Source: Phycisphaerae bacterium
GTDB lineage: Bacteria > Planctomycetota > Phycisphaerae > UBA1845
Assembly (NCBI GenBank): GCA_029260075.1
Contig: JAJDDY010000067.1
Coordinates: 174,829 to 238,828, forward strand
Length of the DNA: 64,000 nt
Direction: 5' to 3'
Positions within the stretch are counted from its first letter, which is position 1. The number at the start of each line of letters is the position of its first letter. Below, in pieces: positions 51,809 to 60,328 of the stretch. Both the position numbers and the translations under genes were made by a program. The notes beneath the pieces were generated by a model. The model was not told the DNA's origin, made no database searches, and saw nothing but the letters and a program-made list of their open reading frames with translations.

Positions 51809-53017
51809 TCAGGTTTTTGTTGCTGTGCGACCGAGGGCCGCGCGCACGTTGTCAAGCCACTCGCCACACTGTTGGCGACGCGACTGATCCTGAAGATTCT
51901 CCATAGATCGTTCGAGATGTGTCTCCGCGTTTTCGTATTGCTTCAGGTCGCGTGCGTACACGATCCCCAACAACAATCGCACGTCGCCGGCCTCCAACGC
52001 TGTGGGATAGCAATCCAAGAAACGCTCGAACGCCGCAGCTGCTTCGGAAAACCGCCCGATCCGATAGCACTCGCGCGACACGACCAACTGATTATGCTCC
52101 GAGAGTGTCTGCCGTGGATCAAGATGGACGAGGGCGTCGTAACTTACCAACGCGGCGCCAATGTCGGAGCGCTCGAGTTGTTCGGAAATACGCGTTCGCA
52201 GTTCGCTGATTTCGTCGATCCGACGCTCCGCCGCCGCTTGCGCTTCCGGACTAAGCTGCTTCGTGCGGGCCACGGTACCAAACCGCGCCCGTGCGGCGTT
52301 GGCAGGATCGCTCATGACGGATTTGAACTCCCGTCGCTGGTTCCACCGCTTCCAAAGCGCCAGTATGTCGAACTGATCACGCGGCAGCGCGCGAATCAAC
52401 AGCAGGATCAGCGCAGCCGAAAAACCGAACACATACCCCGCAAGGTGGGCGCTGTACGCGATGCTACTTCCGCCGCCCAGCGATGGGGCGACCAGATTGT
52501 CCCAGACGATAATCTTCAACCCAATTATGACCATGGCTGGAAGCTCGATCAAATGGATGAAGAAGAACCAGATCAAGACCGTAACGCGGCTGCGCGGAAA
52601 GAGGGCAAGGTATGCCGTAGTGGAGGCTGCGATGGCGCCGGATGCGCCGATCAAATTTGTCGGTTGATCCGTGACCATGACGAAGCCGCACGCGGCGAAC
52701 ACGCCGCCGGCGAGGTAGAACAGCAGATAAGGCCAGTTCCCCATCTTCGCGTTCACACTATTGCCGAAGACCCACAGAAACAGCATGTTGCCGCCCAAGT
52801 GCCAAAAGTCGGCGTGAATAAACTGATAGGTGAAGAACTGGTAGATGTGCGGTTGATGGGACTGAAGAGCAAGGTACGCGGTCTTGAACCGAACGAGCGC
52901 CGGCAGCCCGATGCCGTCAGCGAACAGAAGGAACAAGAACACGTTCACACCGATCAGACCATAGTTGGCCACCGGGGTTCGGCGGATGGTGCACTCGGTA
53001 CGAATCGGAATAATCAT
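51809..53017 (-). CDS. Rhomboid-family intramembrane serine protease with C-terminal repeat domain
   Basis: A 402-residue protein. Residues about 15-225 form the rhomboid core of six or seven membrane helices: HADFWHLGGNMLFLWVFGN (helix 2 with the HxxxN oxyanion region), the catalytic Ser in NLIGASGAIAAST, and the catalytic His in AYSAHLAGYVFGF. It cleaves membrane-spanning substrates. The C-terminal 170 residues are soluble and helical with TPR-like text (AAAAFERFLDCYPTALEAGD; ENAETHLERSM). ATG 53017 is used; the frame continues upstream only through R2 and R6 repeats. First gene of an operon with the transaminase. Confidence 0.88.
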   Translation of the reverse strand: MIIPIRTECTIRRTPVANYGLIGVNVFLFLLFADGIGLPALVRFKTAYLALQSHQPHIYQFFTYQFIHADFWHLGGNMLFLWVFGNSVNAKMGNWPYLLFYLAGGVFAACGFVMVTDQPTNLIGASGAIAASTTAYLALFPRSRVTVLIWFFFIHLIELPAMVIIGLKIIVWDNLVAPSLGGGSSIAYSAHLAGYVFGFSAALILLLIRALPRDQFDILALWKRWNQRREFKSVMSDPANAARARFGTVARTKQLSPEAQAAAERRIDEISELRTRISEQLERSDIGAALVSYDALVHLDPRQTLSEHNQLVVSRECYRIGRFSEAAAAFERFLDCYPTALEAGDVRLLLGIVYARDLKQYENAETHLERSMENLQDQSRRQQCGEWLDNVRAALGRTATKT

Positions 53018-53065
53018 GGTGTTGTTCCGCGACCTGTCGTCGCCGGGTCGCTCTTGGTGCGTGTT

Positions 53066-53156
53066 TAAGACTGCTCTATCCGAGCCGCGACTGTAAGGAA
53101 GCGGTGCGGTTCCGTGGGCGAATACCGCTCCCTTACGGTCGCGGCTCGGTTTGTCA
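53066..53156. repeat. R2 long inverted repeat, copy 5
   Basis: GAGCCGCGACTGTAAGGAAG and CTCCCTTACGGTCGCGGCTC arms, spaced by about 25 bp. Confidence 0.75.
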
Positions 53157-53160
53157 TAAC

Positions 53161-53280
53161 CTGCTGGTGCGTGAATCCCTTCTCGCACCCACGCTCGAGA
53201 TCTGCTGGTGCGTGAATCCCTTCTCGCACCCACGCTCGAGATCTGCTGGTGCGTGAATCCCTTCTCGCACCTACGGTCGC
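53161..53280. repeat. R6 tandem array, 41 bp period, three copies
   Basis: Units begin CTGCTGGTGCGTGAATCCCT at 53161, 53202 and 53243. Each contains a GTGCG/CGCAC hairpin and ends CACGCTCGAGAT. The first two units are identical; the third ends in CTACGGTCGCG. Confidence 0.82.
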
Positions 53281-53340
53281 GATACGTGCAGCCAGCGGCG
53301 CGTCTGCGAAGTCTGCGTCGCGACGATATGCGATCGACCG

Positions 53341-53745
53341 CTACTCGGGCGTTTCGGTCGGCGCGGTCGGCGCAGCACCACCGGCCATTTGGACATACTG
53401 CATACGTAGTTCATAGAGCACGCCCTCAAGCGCGCGTTTCTCATCGTCGGTGAGGTTGCCTTCGGTTTTCTCGCGAAGGGCCTCAAGCATGGCCAAGAAA
53501 TGTTGGGCCGACTCCAGGTTCGGGTCGATCTGCTCGCCGCCCGGCCCTTTGTATCCGCCAAGCCCGACCGCCGCCTGCATGGCCAACAGGTTGACCAGTT
53601 CCATCAGCCCGGAAGAAACGTCCGGACGCTCGGACTTGCTCGCGGCCTCTGTCGCTTCTTGTTCCATCAAGCGTTTTTTCTCGCCCGCTGCTTCCGTTTT
53701 CCAATCCCCGTCAATGTGTAGGCCACCGCCCGACTCTTCGCTCAT
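53341..53745 (-). CDS. DUF1844-family protein
   Basis: A 134-residue soluble protein. The first 45 residues are charged (EKKRLMEQEATEAASKSERP). The core SSGLMELVNLLAMQAAVGLG and NLESAQHFLAMLEALREKTE then LTDDEKRALEGVLYELRMQY matches the helical DUF1844 family, of unknown function and widespread in planctomycetes and deltaproteobacteria. The tail is Ala/Pro/Thr-rich. ATG 53745 has AAGGAA nine bases upstream; in-frame upstream codons are R2 sequence. Confidence 0.8.
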   Translation of the reverse strand: MSEESGGGLHIDGDWKTEAAGEKKRLMEQEATEAASKSERPDVSSGLMELVNLLAMQAAVGLGGYKGPGGEQIDPNLESAQHFLAMLEALREKTEGNLTDDEKRALEGVLYELRMQYVQMAGGAAPTAPTETPE

Positions 53746-53770
53746 GATTTGTATTCCTTGCTCCGCGGAC

Positions 53771-53935
53771 ATTTCTGTCTTGGAGCGTACCCAAGAAGTC
53801 TCTTTCATCGCCGCCCCCTCAAGGAAGCGGTCCATCTGCGAGGCAAGAAACCGCTCCCTCACGGTCGCGGCTCAGTTTGAAACAACGGTCGCGGCTCGGT
53901 TTGAAACACCGCTTTTCAAACGCCCTCTCAATTTG
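53771..53935. repeat. R2 element, copy 6, with an internal duplication
   Basis: The arm CTCCCTCACGGTCGCGGCTC is followed by a second ACGGTCGCGGCTCGGTTTGA, so the right arm is duplicated over about 20 bp. The left arm (CCCCTCAAGGAAGCGG) is diverged. Confidence 0.65.
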
Positions 53936-53965
53936 GAACGGAGTTTGAATCGTTTCCGCCGCCAA

Positions 53966-55531
53966 CTATACCCGAAAACCCTGCTCGTCTGGAAGCGCAG
54001 CCATAAGCTCCCTGAGTCGATTGTCGTTGTACAGACCAAAAAAGTACTCGCGACTCCGTGCGATACGGCCTTGAGAGGACTCGCGCTCGGCCTGAGCCAG
54101 TCGCCGTTCATACTCAGGTAATAGATCGGACCGGGCTACGAGGATCCTTCGGCTGACGTCGCGGATTCGCGCAAAGGCTTCGCGACGACCTCGACGATCT
54201 CTCGGCGAGCGAGTGCGAAGATCGAGCGAGCGTCGAACGTATTCCGCGCGATCGACCACCAACGAATCCACATCATCGCCGGTTACGCCGTGACGCTGCG
54301 GATTGAAATGCAAATCCCGAAGCGCGAGTCGTGCGCGTTGGGCGCCATCACCCACCGGTGGCGGAGCGGGCAGATCAAGGTGCAGCGTCGCAGACACGCA
54401 GGCCATGTGCGGTGGGGTCACGCCGTAGTAATCCGCGATGATGAAATCGCTGATCCGGTCGTACTTCGCGCCACCAATTCCATGTACGAACATGTCGGCA
54501 AGAAAGAGTCGTGCCCAAATCGTTAGGGTCAACGCACGCGGGCGCAAACGCCAATCGCCAAGGTCGGCAAGCAACGCCGCCAGCGCCTCACACGACCTGA
54601 GATGCGACGGCGGCACGACGCCAATCTGCGTGTCCTCAGCGAACAGAGTGACCACGCCCCGTTGCGTTGCGGCGTAGACTCGTTGTCGCGGTTGATCGCC
54701 GCGATAGGCCCACAGCGGAATCTCGACGCGGTCCGCCGTGACATGCAGATCGGGTATCGGTCGCAGTGTGCCACGAACCCGGTGTATCGTTCGATACTTC
54801 GCAAGGGCTGCGTTGTAGGAGGAGACGAACTGCGCAGAGCGGGCGAGCATGTCGACAATCAGCGGGCTACACCAGACGTCGCTAACACGTCGATCGTCTA
54901 CCGATACGTCGAAGCGGTGCTCGACGGCGCGGCGTGCGGAGACCACTTGGTCCACCCAACTCGTCGACTCCGAAGACGCCGCAAGCGCGGCAAAAAACGT
55001 GGGCATCTGAGACGCTTGAAACCGGTCACCCAACGCACGCTCGACGGCCGCGCGAAACCGCTTGACGCCATCATCCGACAGCCGTGCGACTTGTTCATAC
55101 GCACAGCCGGCTCGAAGTTCTCCGGAGGGTATGGTGCTTACGGCCAGACCTTCGCCAGTGACTTCAGGTACGGTGAGGTTCGTGTTGCGCGGGGCGTCGT
55201 TGTCCACCACGAGGTTGATCGCCATCCCGTCCGCTGCTCGGGCCGCTCGATCGGCTACGATGTGCTTGGCCCAGACGCCGGGGTGAATGAATTCCGGTTG
55301 GTGGCCGGTTACGAAGACGAGCGCGTCGTCTCGTCCCAAAACTCGCTCGCGCGTTCGGCGCCGCCACTCGGCAAGGGTGGAGTCGAGAAGTAGCGCGTCG
55401 GCGCTGCGCAGGGTGAGGCTGTTGGCTCGCGCCGCGGGTAACCAAGCAGGTGGGTCGGGCGAGACGAGCACGTCGCCGTGGTCAGCCGGTGCGGAAAGCT
55501 TGGCGAAGTCGAGCATGTCTGGAATGATCAC
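53966..55531 (-). CDS. Large soluble protein, weakly BshC-like
   Basis: A protein of about 521 residues, alternating alpha/beta and helical text, without signal or membrane segments. VFVTGHQPEFIHPGVWAKH then a nucleotide-fold-like INLVVDNDAPRNTN near residues 85-125 recall the start of BshC, the putative cysteine-adding enzyme of bacillithiol synthesis (VTGQQ...), and ARLFLADMFVHGIGGAKYDR is placed like the BshC synthetase core. The match is weak and no bshA or bshB is near. Start GTG 55531 would overlap the glycosyltransferase stop by 4 bp (GTGA), as in coupled genes; ATG 55516 is the alternative. Confidence 0.6.
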   Translation of the reverse strand: MIIPDMLDFAKLSAPADHGDVLVSPDPPAWLPAARANSLTLRSADALLLDSTLAEWRRRTRERVLGRDDALVFVTGHQPEFIHPGVWAKHIVADRAARAADGMAINLVVDNDAPRNTNLTVPEVTGEGLAVSTIPSGELRAGCAYEQVARLSDDGVKRFRAAVERALGDRFQASQMPTFFAALAASSESTSWVDQVVSARRAVEHRFDVSVDDRRVSDVWCSPLIVDMLARSAQFVSSYNAALAKYRTIHRVRGTLRPIPDLHVTADRVEIPLWAYRGDQPRQRVYAATQRGVVTLFAEDTQIGVVPPSHLRSCEALAALLADLGDWRLRPRALTLTIWARLFLADMFVHGIGGAKYDRISDFIIADYYGVTPPHMACVSATLHLDLPAPPPVGDGAQRARLALRDLHFNPQRHGVTGDDVDSLVVDRAEYVRRSLDLRTRSPRDRRGRREAFARIRDVSRRILVARSDLLPEYERRLAQAERESSQGRIARSREYFFGLYNDNRLRELMAALPDEQGFRV

Positions 55532-56274
55532 CGACACCAAACACAGCCCGCCGGTGTCACGTCGATCAGGTCGACATCTGCGGCGCAAGCGACTTCGAAG
55601 ACGTCGACGTAGTGGCGTATTCGTGCAGCCGGATCGTCTAACAGACCGCCGAAATGTCGCGTCGGATCGTGATAGATCAGTGGAACGGGCAGTTCTCGAA
55701 CGCGCCACCCCTGTCGCGCAATCTGCACCCAGAATTGCATGGGCATGGCGTAGCCCGGGACGGTAATGTCATCCGGTCTGAGCAACGCCACGCGATAGGC
55801 TTTGAAACCGCAGAACGCATCGGTGATGCTCAACCCCAGTCGTTCGTTGAGCATGGCTGTGATTCGTTGATTGATTTCGCGCCGATCCTTAGGGGCTGTG
55901 GCGCTTTCGTCGAGACCGCCGGGGTAGCGCGTGCCGCTGATGAGGTCGGCGTCATCTCGAGTGATGGCGTCAAGGAACATGGGAATGGACGCTGGCTCGT
56001 GCTGCTCGTCACAGTCCATGGTGATGACCCAGTCGTAATCGTGGCGACGGGCGAAGGCGAAGGCATCGGCTAAGCTCTTGCCATAGCCCCGGTTTTCCGG
56101 ATGGGTGATGACGCGAATCGAATCCATCTCGCGTAGCAATTCCGGCGTGCGGTCCGTCGAGCCGTCGTCCACGACCAAAATGTCCGAGCAATAGCGGCGG
56201 GCGTCCTCAAGTACGTAGCGTAGGTACCGTTGCTCATTGAAAACGGGGATGGCAAGCAAATGGCGATCGGACAT
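55528..56274 (-). CDS. Glycosyltransferase family 2
   Basis: A 248-residue GT-A glycosyltransferase of the dolichyl-phosphate-mannose-synthase-like type. Motifs: LLAIPVFNEQRYLRYVLED, ILVVDDGSTDRTPELLREM (nucleotide binding), DYDWVITMDCDEQHEPASIP (DxD-like DCDEQH), and LGLSITDAFCGFKAYRVALL (acceptor-site loop). No membrane anchor is present, so it works at the inner face of the membrane. ATG 56274 lies close to a GGAAAG purine tract. First gene of a two-gene minus-strand unit. Confidence 0.87.
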   Translation of the reverse strand: MSDRHLLAIPVFNEQRYLRYVLEDARRYCSDILVVDDGSTDRTPELLREMDSIRVITHPENRGYGKSLADAFAFARRHDYDWVITMDCDEQHEPASIPMFLDAITRDDADLISGTRYPGGLDESATAPKDRREINQRITAMLNERLGLSITDAFCGFKAYRVALLRPDDITVPGYAMPMQFWVQIARQGWRVRELPVPLIYHDPTRHFGGLLDDPAARIRHYVDVFEVACAADVDLIDVTPAGCVWCR

Positions 56275-56786
56275 CGTGTTCTTTCCAATACAGTTCCGGC
56301 GCTCGTAGTCGCCGACTGTGCAAGCGTGACATTCCGGCAAGGCACCGACTTCCGGCCGACGACGGCGCGAAGCGCCCTCGCGACTAAATTGAACAGACCA
56401 AAAACCGCCGGACCTTCGCATCGTAGCGCGTGGTGGGCAAAAATCAACTCGGAGGTGTAGCAGCGTGTTGAATAGCGCTTGTACTCAATGACGTAGCCTC
56501 GAACCCGTCCGCGACGAGGGGCCGCGTTCCGATCAAGAGGTGAAAATCGCTAATGGATCACCGGCTGGAAGCCGGTGCCACACTTTTTCAACAGGCTGGT
56601 ATGGCGTGGAACGGACTCAATCGGCCGGCGGATGGTGGTCGATAGAGAAGATAGCCCAGCGATCGCGCGTGCAGGCCGTATGGAGGCGGAAGCGCACGCG
56701 GTCCGCCTTGAGCTGCGACGAGCGAGTCCCGCGACCGCAGCCCGGGGAAATCGGTCGATCACGGGCGTGCCCGAACGGAGTGATCC
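56275..56786. other. Gap between divergent genes with one R3 element
   Basis: The R3 copy at 56459-56600 lies in the middle. The flanks show no gene; a minus-strand frame (56550-57401) lies mostly antisense to the TPR gene. Confidence 0.45.
56459..56600 (-). repeat. R3 repeat element, copy 6
   Basis: Inverted copy, AGCAGCGTGTTGAATAGCGC to TTTTTCAACAGGCTGG, with ATCACCGGCTGGAAGCCGGT intact. Its central part (GACGAGGGGCCGCG) shares changes with copy 3 at 19782, so two sub-lineages exist. Confidence 0.75.
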
Positions 56787-57962
56787 ATGAACAATTCCAT
56801 ACGTTACGTCCGCGTGACGCAATCGGCGAGGTGGTTCGCCATCGCAATGACCCTCACGATGTGCGGTTGCTCGACCGTCCAGAACTTTCGCTCCGAGTGG
56901 CGCATCCGGCGCGGCGACGCCCAACTTGCTGACGACAATTTGGAAGCTGCATTGGCTTCGTTTCAGCGGGCGGCAGAGATCACACCGAAGATGGCGGTCG
57001 CCCACTCGCGCCTCGGCGGCGTGTATGAGCAGATGGGTGAATACGACGAAGCCATCAACAGCTACGACAAGGCGGTGCGGTACGATCCGTACTCGTTCAT
57101 GGACGCCTTCCAACTCGCACGACTCTATCACTTCGTCGACCGCACCGTGGACGCCATCCAAGCCTACCTCCACGTGGTGCAGCTCAACCCCGACGACTTC
57201 AACGCCCAACTGAACCTCGGCGTTTGCTATCAAGAGACCGGCGACTTGGACCAGGCCGTCGAACGGTTTCAAAAGGCCATCCAGATCGATCCCAAGCAAC
57301 CGTACGCGTACGTCAACCTTGGCGTCGCGCTCGACGGACAGGACCGTCACTACGAAGCCATTCGCGCATACAAGGAAGCCTTGGAGCGCGATGACAAGCA
57401 ACCGACGGTTTTGGTAAACATTGCGCGAACGTATATGAATCAGGATCGGTTGAAGATGGCGCGGAACGCGCTACGGCAAGCGCTGCGTCTCGATCCGGAG
57501 TTCGCCATTGCCCATGAGGCAATGGGGTATTGCCTGTTCCGCATGCGCGACTTTGAAGGCGCCCAGCGAAGCTATGAACAAGCCCTGTCCTACAACTGGC
57601 GACTGGCACGTGCTCACGCCGGGCTGGGGTCGGTACACATGTTAATGTACTTGGATGATACGTCGGAAACCAAAGCCCGCGATCTTGCACTGGAGCATTG
57701 GCACCGGTCGTTGGAACTGGATACCGATCAGCAGCGTTTGCGCAGCTTGATCGCTCAGTATCAACCCAAGCGAACCGATCCCGGTCAGCGGTTGTTGAAT
57801 CGGCGCGTCGAGGTATCGCTGCAACCCACTCCGATCCAAGCCCGTCGACCTATCGCGTCACCGGTGGCGAACAGAGAAGTCTTCGGATCGCCAACCCCGG
57901 CGACGTCAAGCCAGTCGGGTACACCCACCGTACCGAAGAGGCAGCGTGACCAAGATCGCTGA
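56787..57962 (+). CDS. TPR-repeat lipoprotein
   Basis: A 391-residue lipoprotein; lipobox LTMCGC near residues 23-28. About seven TPR units run through residues about 40-320 (ALASFQRAAEITPKMAVAHS; AINSYDKAVRYDPYSFMDAF; AIQAYLHVVQLNPDDFNAQL; AVERFQKAIQIDPKQPYAYV; AIRAYKEALERDDKQPTVLV; ARNALRQALRLDPEFAIAHE; AQRSYEQALSYNWRLARAHA). A proline/threonine-rich tail follows. It probably acts as a scaffold in the periplasm. ATG 56787 has a GGAG site eight bases upstream. An R2-like arm (57993-58050) follows. Confidence 0.82.
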   Translation: MNNSIRYVRVTQSARWFAIAMTLTMCGCSTVQNFRSEWRIRRGDAQLADDNLEAALASFQRAAEITPKMAVAHSRLGGVYEQMGEYDEAINSYDKAVRYDPYSFMDAFQLARLYHFVDRTVDAIQAYLHVVQLNPDDFNAQLNLGVCYQETGDLDQAVERFQKAIQIDPKQPYAYVNLGVALDGQDRHYEAIRAYKEALERDDKQPTVLVNIARTYMNQDRLKMARNALRQALRLDPEFAIAHEAMGYCLFRMRDFEGAQRSYEQALSYNWRLARAHAGLGSVHMLMYLDDTSETKARDLALEHWHRSLELDTDQQRLRSLIAQYQPKRTDPGQRLLNRRVEVSLQPTPIQARRPIASPVANREVFGSPTPATSSQSGTPTVPKRQRDQDR

Positions 57963-57992
57963 CGCTATTGCTTTGTCGCGCCGTACGTGGCG

Positions 57993-58070
57993 GGTTCGTC
58001 CGATCCGAGCCGCGACCGGAAGGGAGTTTCGGGCGGCTCATGGATTCAGCCGTGCGGGAGTCGAATCGAC
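57993..58070. repeat. R1/R2 arm fused to a decayed R4 arm
   Basis: GATCCGAGCCGCGACCGGAAGGGAG followed by GGCTCATGGATTCAGCCGTG and GGGAGTCGAATCGAC. The R4 part encodes the last residues of the minus-strand gene that ends at 58046. Confidence 0.5.
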
Positions 58071-59737
58071 GTTGGGTTCGGGTCGGCTGCATCAACCGGT
58101 GAGTCAATCAATTCCCCGTTGCGGTAGACGCGAATAATCTCCACGTCGCGCCCGCCGTCGATGTACCTCGGGGCTTGGGCAACAGCATCGGCGCCCGATC
58201 CGCCAAGCAGGAAACGAGGGAAGTGCCCGCCCGCCGGTTGACAGATGACCGTCTCACACGAATGTCGACAGCGAACGTGATCGTGAATGCGAATCCTGTC
58301 CGCCCCGAACGTGATACACCGCTCGAACCAGTTTCTTGGCGTTCGTTCTTGTGACCGATCCGCCGCGCCGTTTGGTTTTGCAACTTGCTTCAGTCGCGCA
58401 ACGATTCGAAGCCACGCGCGAACCATGCGCCGCCACCACCCCAAGACGCCGGCGATCTTCGGTGGCATTCGTTTCAATCGACCACGACAGGTTATCGAAT
58501 CACCAGTCAGTGACGGCCGAGCGTCTTGATCATGATGAGCGCTTGTGCGTAGAGAGTGTGGATAGACGACGACGAGGCCTCGATCTTCGAGCGATGAACC
58601 GTCACGCCATCGCACGTGCATGGCGCCGCCGGTCCTCAGGTTGACCACCACGTGGTATTCTTCCGTCGCATGGACCACGAGGCCCGCGCCGGAGAAGTGG
58701 GTCTGACGAACCTCCACAGTCGGCAACTCGGGCGCCGGCGGAAGGTGTCGCGCCGCATGGCTGGCTGTCATGCACAGGGCAGCGCCATACACGGCTTCCA
58801 TCGCGTGGTCTTGTGCGATGGGTACGCGCGTGACGTCCCGGAAGCGTCGCCGGCCGACGTGTGCGAGTTGTAGGGCTTCGGGGAAAACTTGTGCCAGACG
58901 TTCGACGCCGTAGGGGCTAATGAATTGTGTGCCGCAACTACTGATGCATCCGCCCGTACTCCCGTTGGGATGGATCACGCCGACCAGGAATCGACACGCT
59001 CGTTGAAGCGGTTCCGCCAGCTGATCCCAAGTTCCCAAACGAAAGAGGCGGGCAAGCGCGTCGACGGTTAGTGAAAGTCGCCCGACGTCCGCGCCGCCGC
59101 GTTCAGGAAACCAACCCTCGGCGTGTTGGCGTTCTACTAGCACGGACAAACGCTGGCGGGCGACGTCAAGCAATTCAGACCTACGGACGATCAGCGCGCC
59201 TTCGACCAATGCGTCGATCAGCATGGCTTCGGACCATGGAGATTGCGCGTCCGTCCGCGACAACCACTGCAAATGAAGATCCAAGTCGGTGAGCAGTAGT
59301 GGTGTCTGAAAACTGCTCGATTCCGTCAGCAACTGCACGACGTACCAAGGCGCAGCCCCCAGATGCGGACTTCGCTGTAGTCGACCAGCGACAGGAACGC
59401 CATCGCAACGCAGCGTGCGTTGCCAACCGATGAGCGCTATGCGAACTAGGTCGGTGAGACCTTCTCGATCGCGTTGGTTGTCGGTTTCCAAGCTCATTGC
59501 ACCGCACGCGAGTGCCGCTGCCTGTCGTGTGACCTGAAGCGCCGCGTCTGGCGCGGGCGGTGGCGGCGTCATGCGCACGCTGCTCGATCGGCCACAACGC
59601 TCGAGCACTGATCGCCATAGGGGCAACAGCGGCCGTGCCGACTCCATGTACACGGTCGATTCGATCGAACCGGTACGATCAATGGCGGAAGAAGAGGCCA
59701 CGTCTTGTTCCGCGATCGGCGGACAGGCTGCGACCAT
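58046..59737 (-). CDS. Large soluble protein, possible alpha/alpha-toroid, unknown function
   Basis: About 563 residues. The central part (about residues 60-330) has repeated amphipathic helices with aromatic turns (LVRIALIGWQRTLRC; AEGWFPERGGADVGRLSLTV; ACRFLVGVIHPNGSTGGCIS) typical of alpha/alpha-barrel proteins such as terpenoid-cyclase-fold or heparinase-type enzymes; no catalytic motif is identified. The C-terminal part is beta-rich (GAGLVVHATEEYHVVVNLRT; ADRIRIHDHVRC). The start is uncertain: Mets at 59854, 59800 and 59737 all lack a ribosome site, and the first 39 residues of the longest form are Arg-rich. The final codons (IRLPHG-stop) derive from an R4 repeat. Confidence 0.6.
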   Translation of the reverse strand: MVAACPPIAEQDVASSSAIDRTGSIESTVYMESARPLLPLWRSVLERCGRSSSVRMTPPPPAPDAALQVTRQAAALACGAMSLETDNQRDREGLTDLVRIALIGWQRTLRCDGVPVAGRLQRSPHLGAAPWYVVQLLTESSSFQTPLLLTDLDLHLQWLSRTDAQSPWSEAMLIDALVEGALIVRRSELLDVARQRLSVLVERQHAEGWFPERGGADVGRLSLTVDALARLFRLGTWDQLAEPLQRACRFLVGVIHPNGSTGGCISSCGTQFISPYGVERLAQVFPEALQLAHVGRRRFRDVTRVPIAQDHAMEAVYGAALCMTASHAARHLPPAPELPTVEVRQTHFSGAGLVVHATEEYHVVVNLRTGGAMHVRWRDGSSLEDRGLVVVYPHSLRTSAHHDQDARPSLTGDSITCRGRLKRMPPKIAGVLGWWRRMVRAWLRIVARLKQVAKPNGAADRSQERTPRNWFERCITFGADRIRIHDHVRCRHSCETVICQPAGGHFPRFLLGGSGADAVAQAPRYIDGGRDVEIIRVYRNGELIDSPVDAADPNPTSIRLPHG

Positions 59738-59893
59738 CGTAGGGGCGCGCAAAGCCACCGTCGTGTCGCGATGATCGTGTTGGGTGCGTGACCTGCGCAT
59801 GCGTACGATGTTTCCACGCCGATGGGAATCGCGTGTGACGCGCACCGGCACCATGTTATCGAACGTTCAAGCCGGGTACGTAAGATCTATCCG

Positions 59894-59990
59894 CTCGTTG
59901 AACAAGTGCGGAACCGGCTTCGTGGGCGACAACCGCTCCCTTACGGTCGCGGCTCGGTTTGACGCAACCCTTCCTAGACATGCTCCAAGA
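59894..59990. repeat. R3 fragment joined to an R2 right arm
   Basis: GTTGAACAAGTGCGGAACCG (R3 left end) runs into TCGTGGGCGACAACCGCTCC then CTTACGGTCGCGGCTCGGTT (R2 right arm). A chimeric remnant formed by deletion or recombination between families. Confidence 0.55.
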
Positions 59991-60015
59991 AACTGCTCCG
60001 TACGCGGCAGGCTGG

Positions 60016-60282
60016 TCAGCGCGGTGGTACAGGGTCGACGCCGCCCGGCGTGAACGGATGGCAACGACACACCCTGTACATGGCCAGTGCGCCCCCACGA
60101 ACCGCGCCGTGTGCCCGGAGCGCTTCGATGGCGTATTCACTGCACGACGGATGGAACTTGCAGTGGCCCACGAGAAACGGTCGCACCAAGCATTGAAACG
60201 CCCGGACGGCCGCAATGCCGAAGAGCATGGGCACGCGCCGAAGCGTGGAGCCAAGAGCGGATTGTTTGACATGGCGGTGCAT
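60016..60282 (-). CDS. yidD: Membrane protein insertion efficiency factor YidD
   Basis: An 88-residue amphipathic protein. The family signature is complete: CKFHPSCSEYAIEALRAHGA, GGALAMYRVCRCHPFTPGG and VDPVP. YidD assists YidC in inserting membrane proteins. The start is uncertain: TTG 60384 gives 122 residues and would overlap the next gene, ATG 60282 gives 88, and ATG 60228 gives 70, the last being closest to typical lead length before the CxF motif. yidC, rnpA and rpmH, the usual neighbours, are not nearby. Confidence 0.87.
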   Translation of the reverse strand: MHRHVKQSALGSTLRRVPMLFGIAAVRAFQCLVRPFLVGHCKFHPSCSEYAIEALRAHGAVRGGALAMYRVCRCHPFTPGGVDPVPPR

Positions 60283-60328
60283 GGCGTAGACTCGCAAGAC
60301 GGCCGACCAAGTCCGGTCGCCATGCTTT

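Larger units (their letters stand above)
53018..53340. other. Gap with R2 and a 41 bp tandem array
   Basis: The R2 element and the R6 tandem array fill most of these 323 bp. No gene or clear promoter for the rhomboid operon is visible outside the repeats. Confidence 0.5.

Noticed and set aside
51806..53068. 420-codon plus-strand frame
   Set aside because: Antisense to the rhomboid protease gene, which keeps its catalytic motifs.
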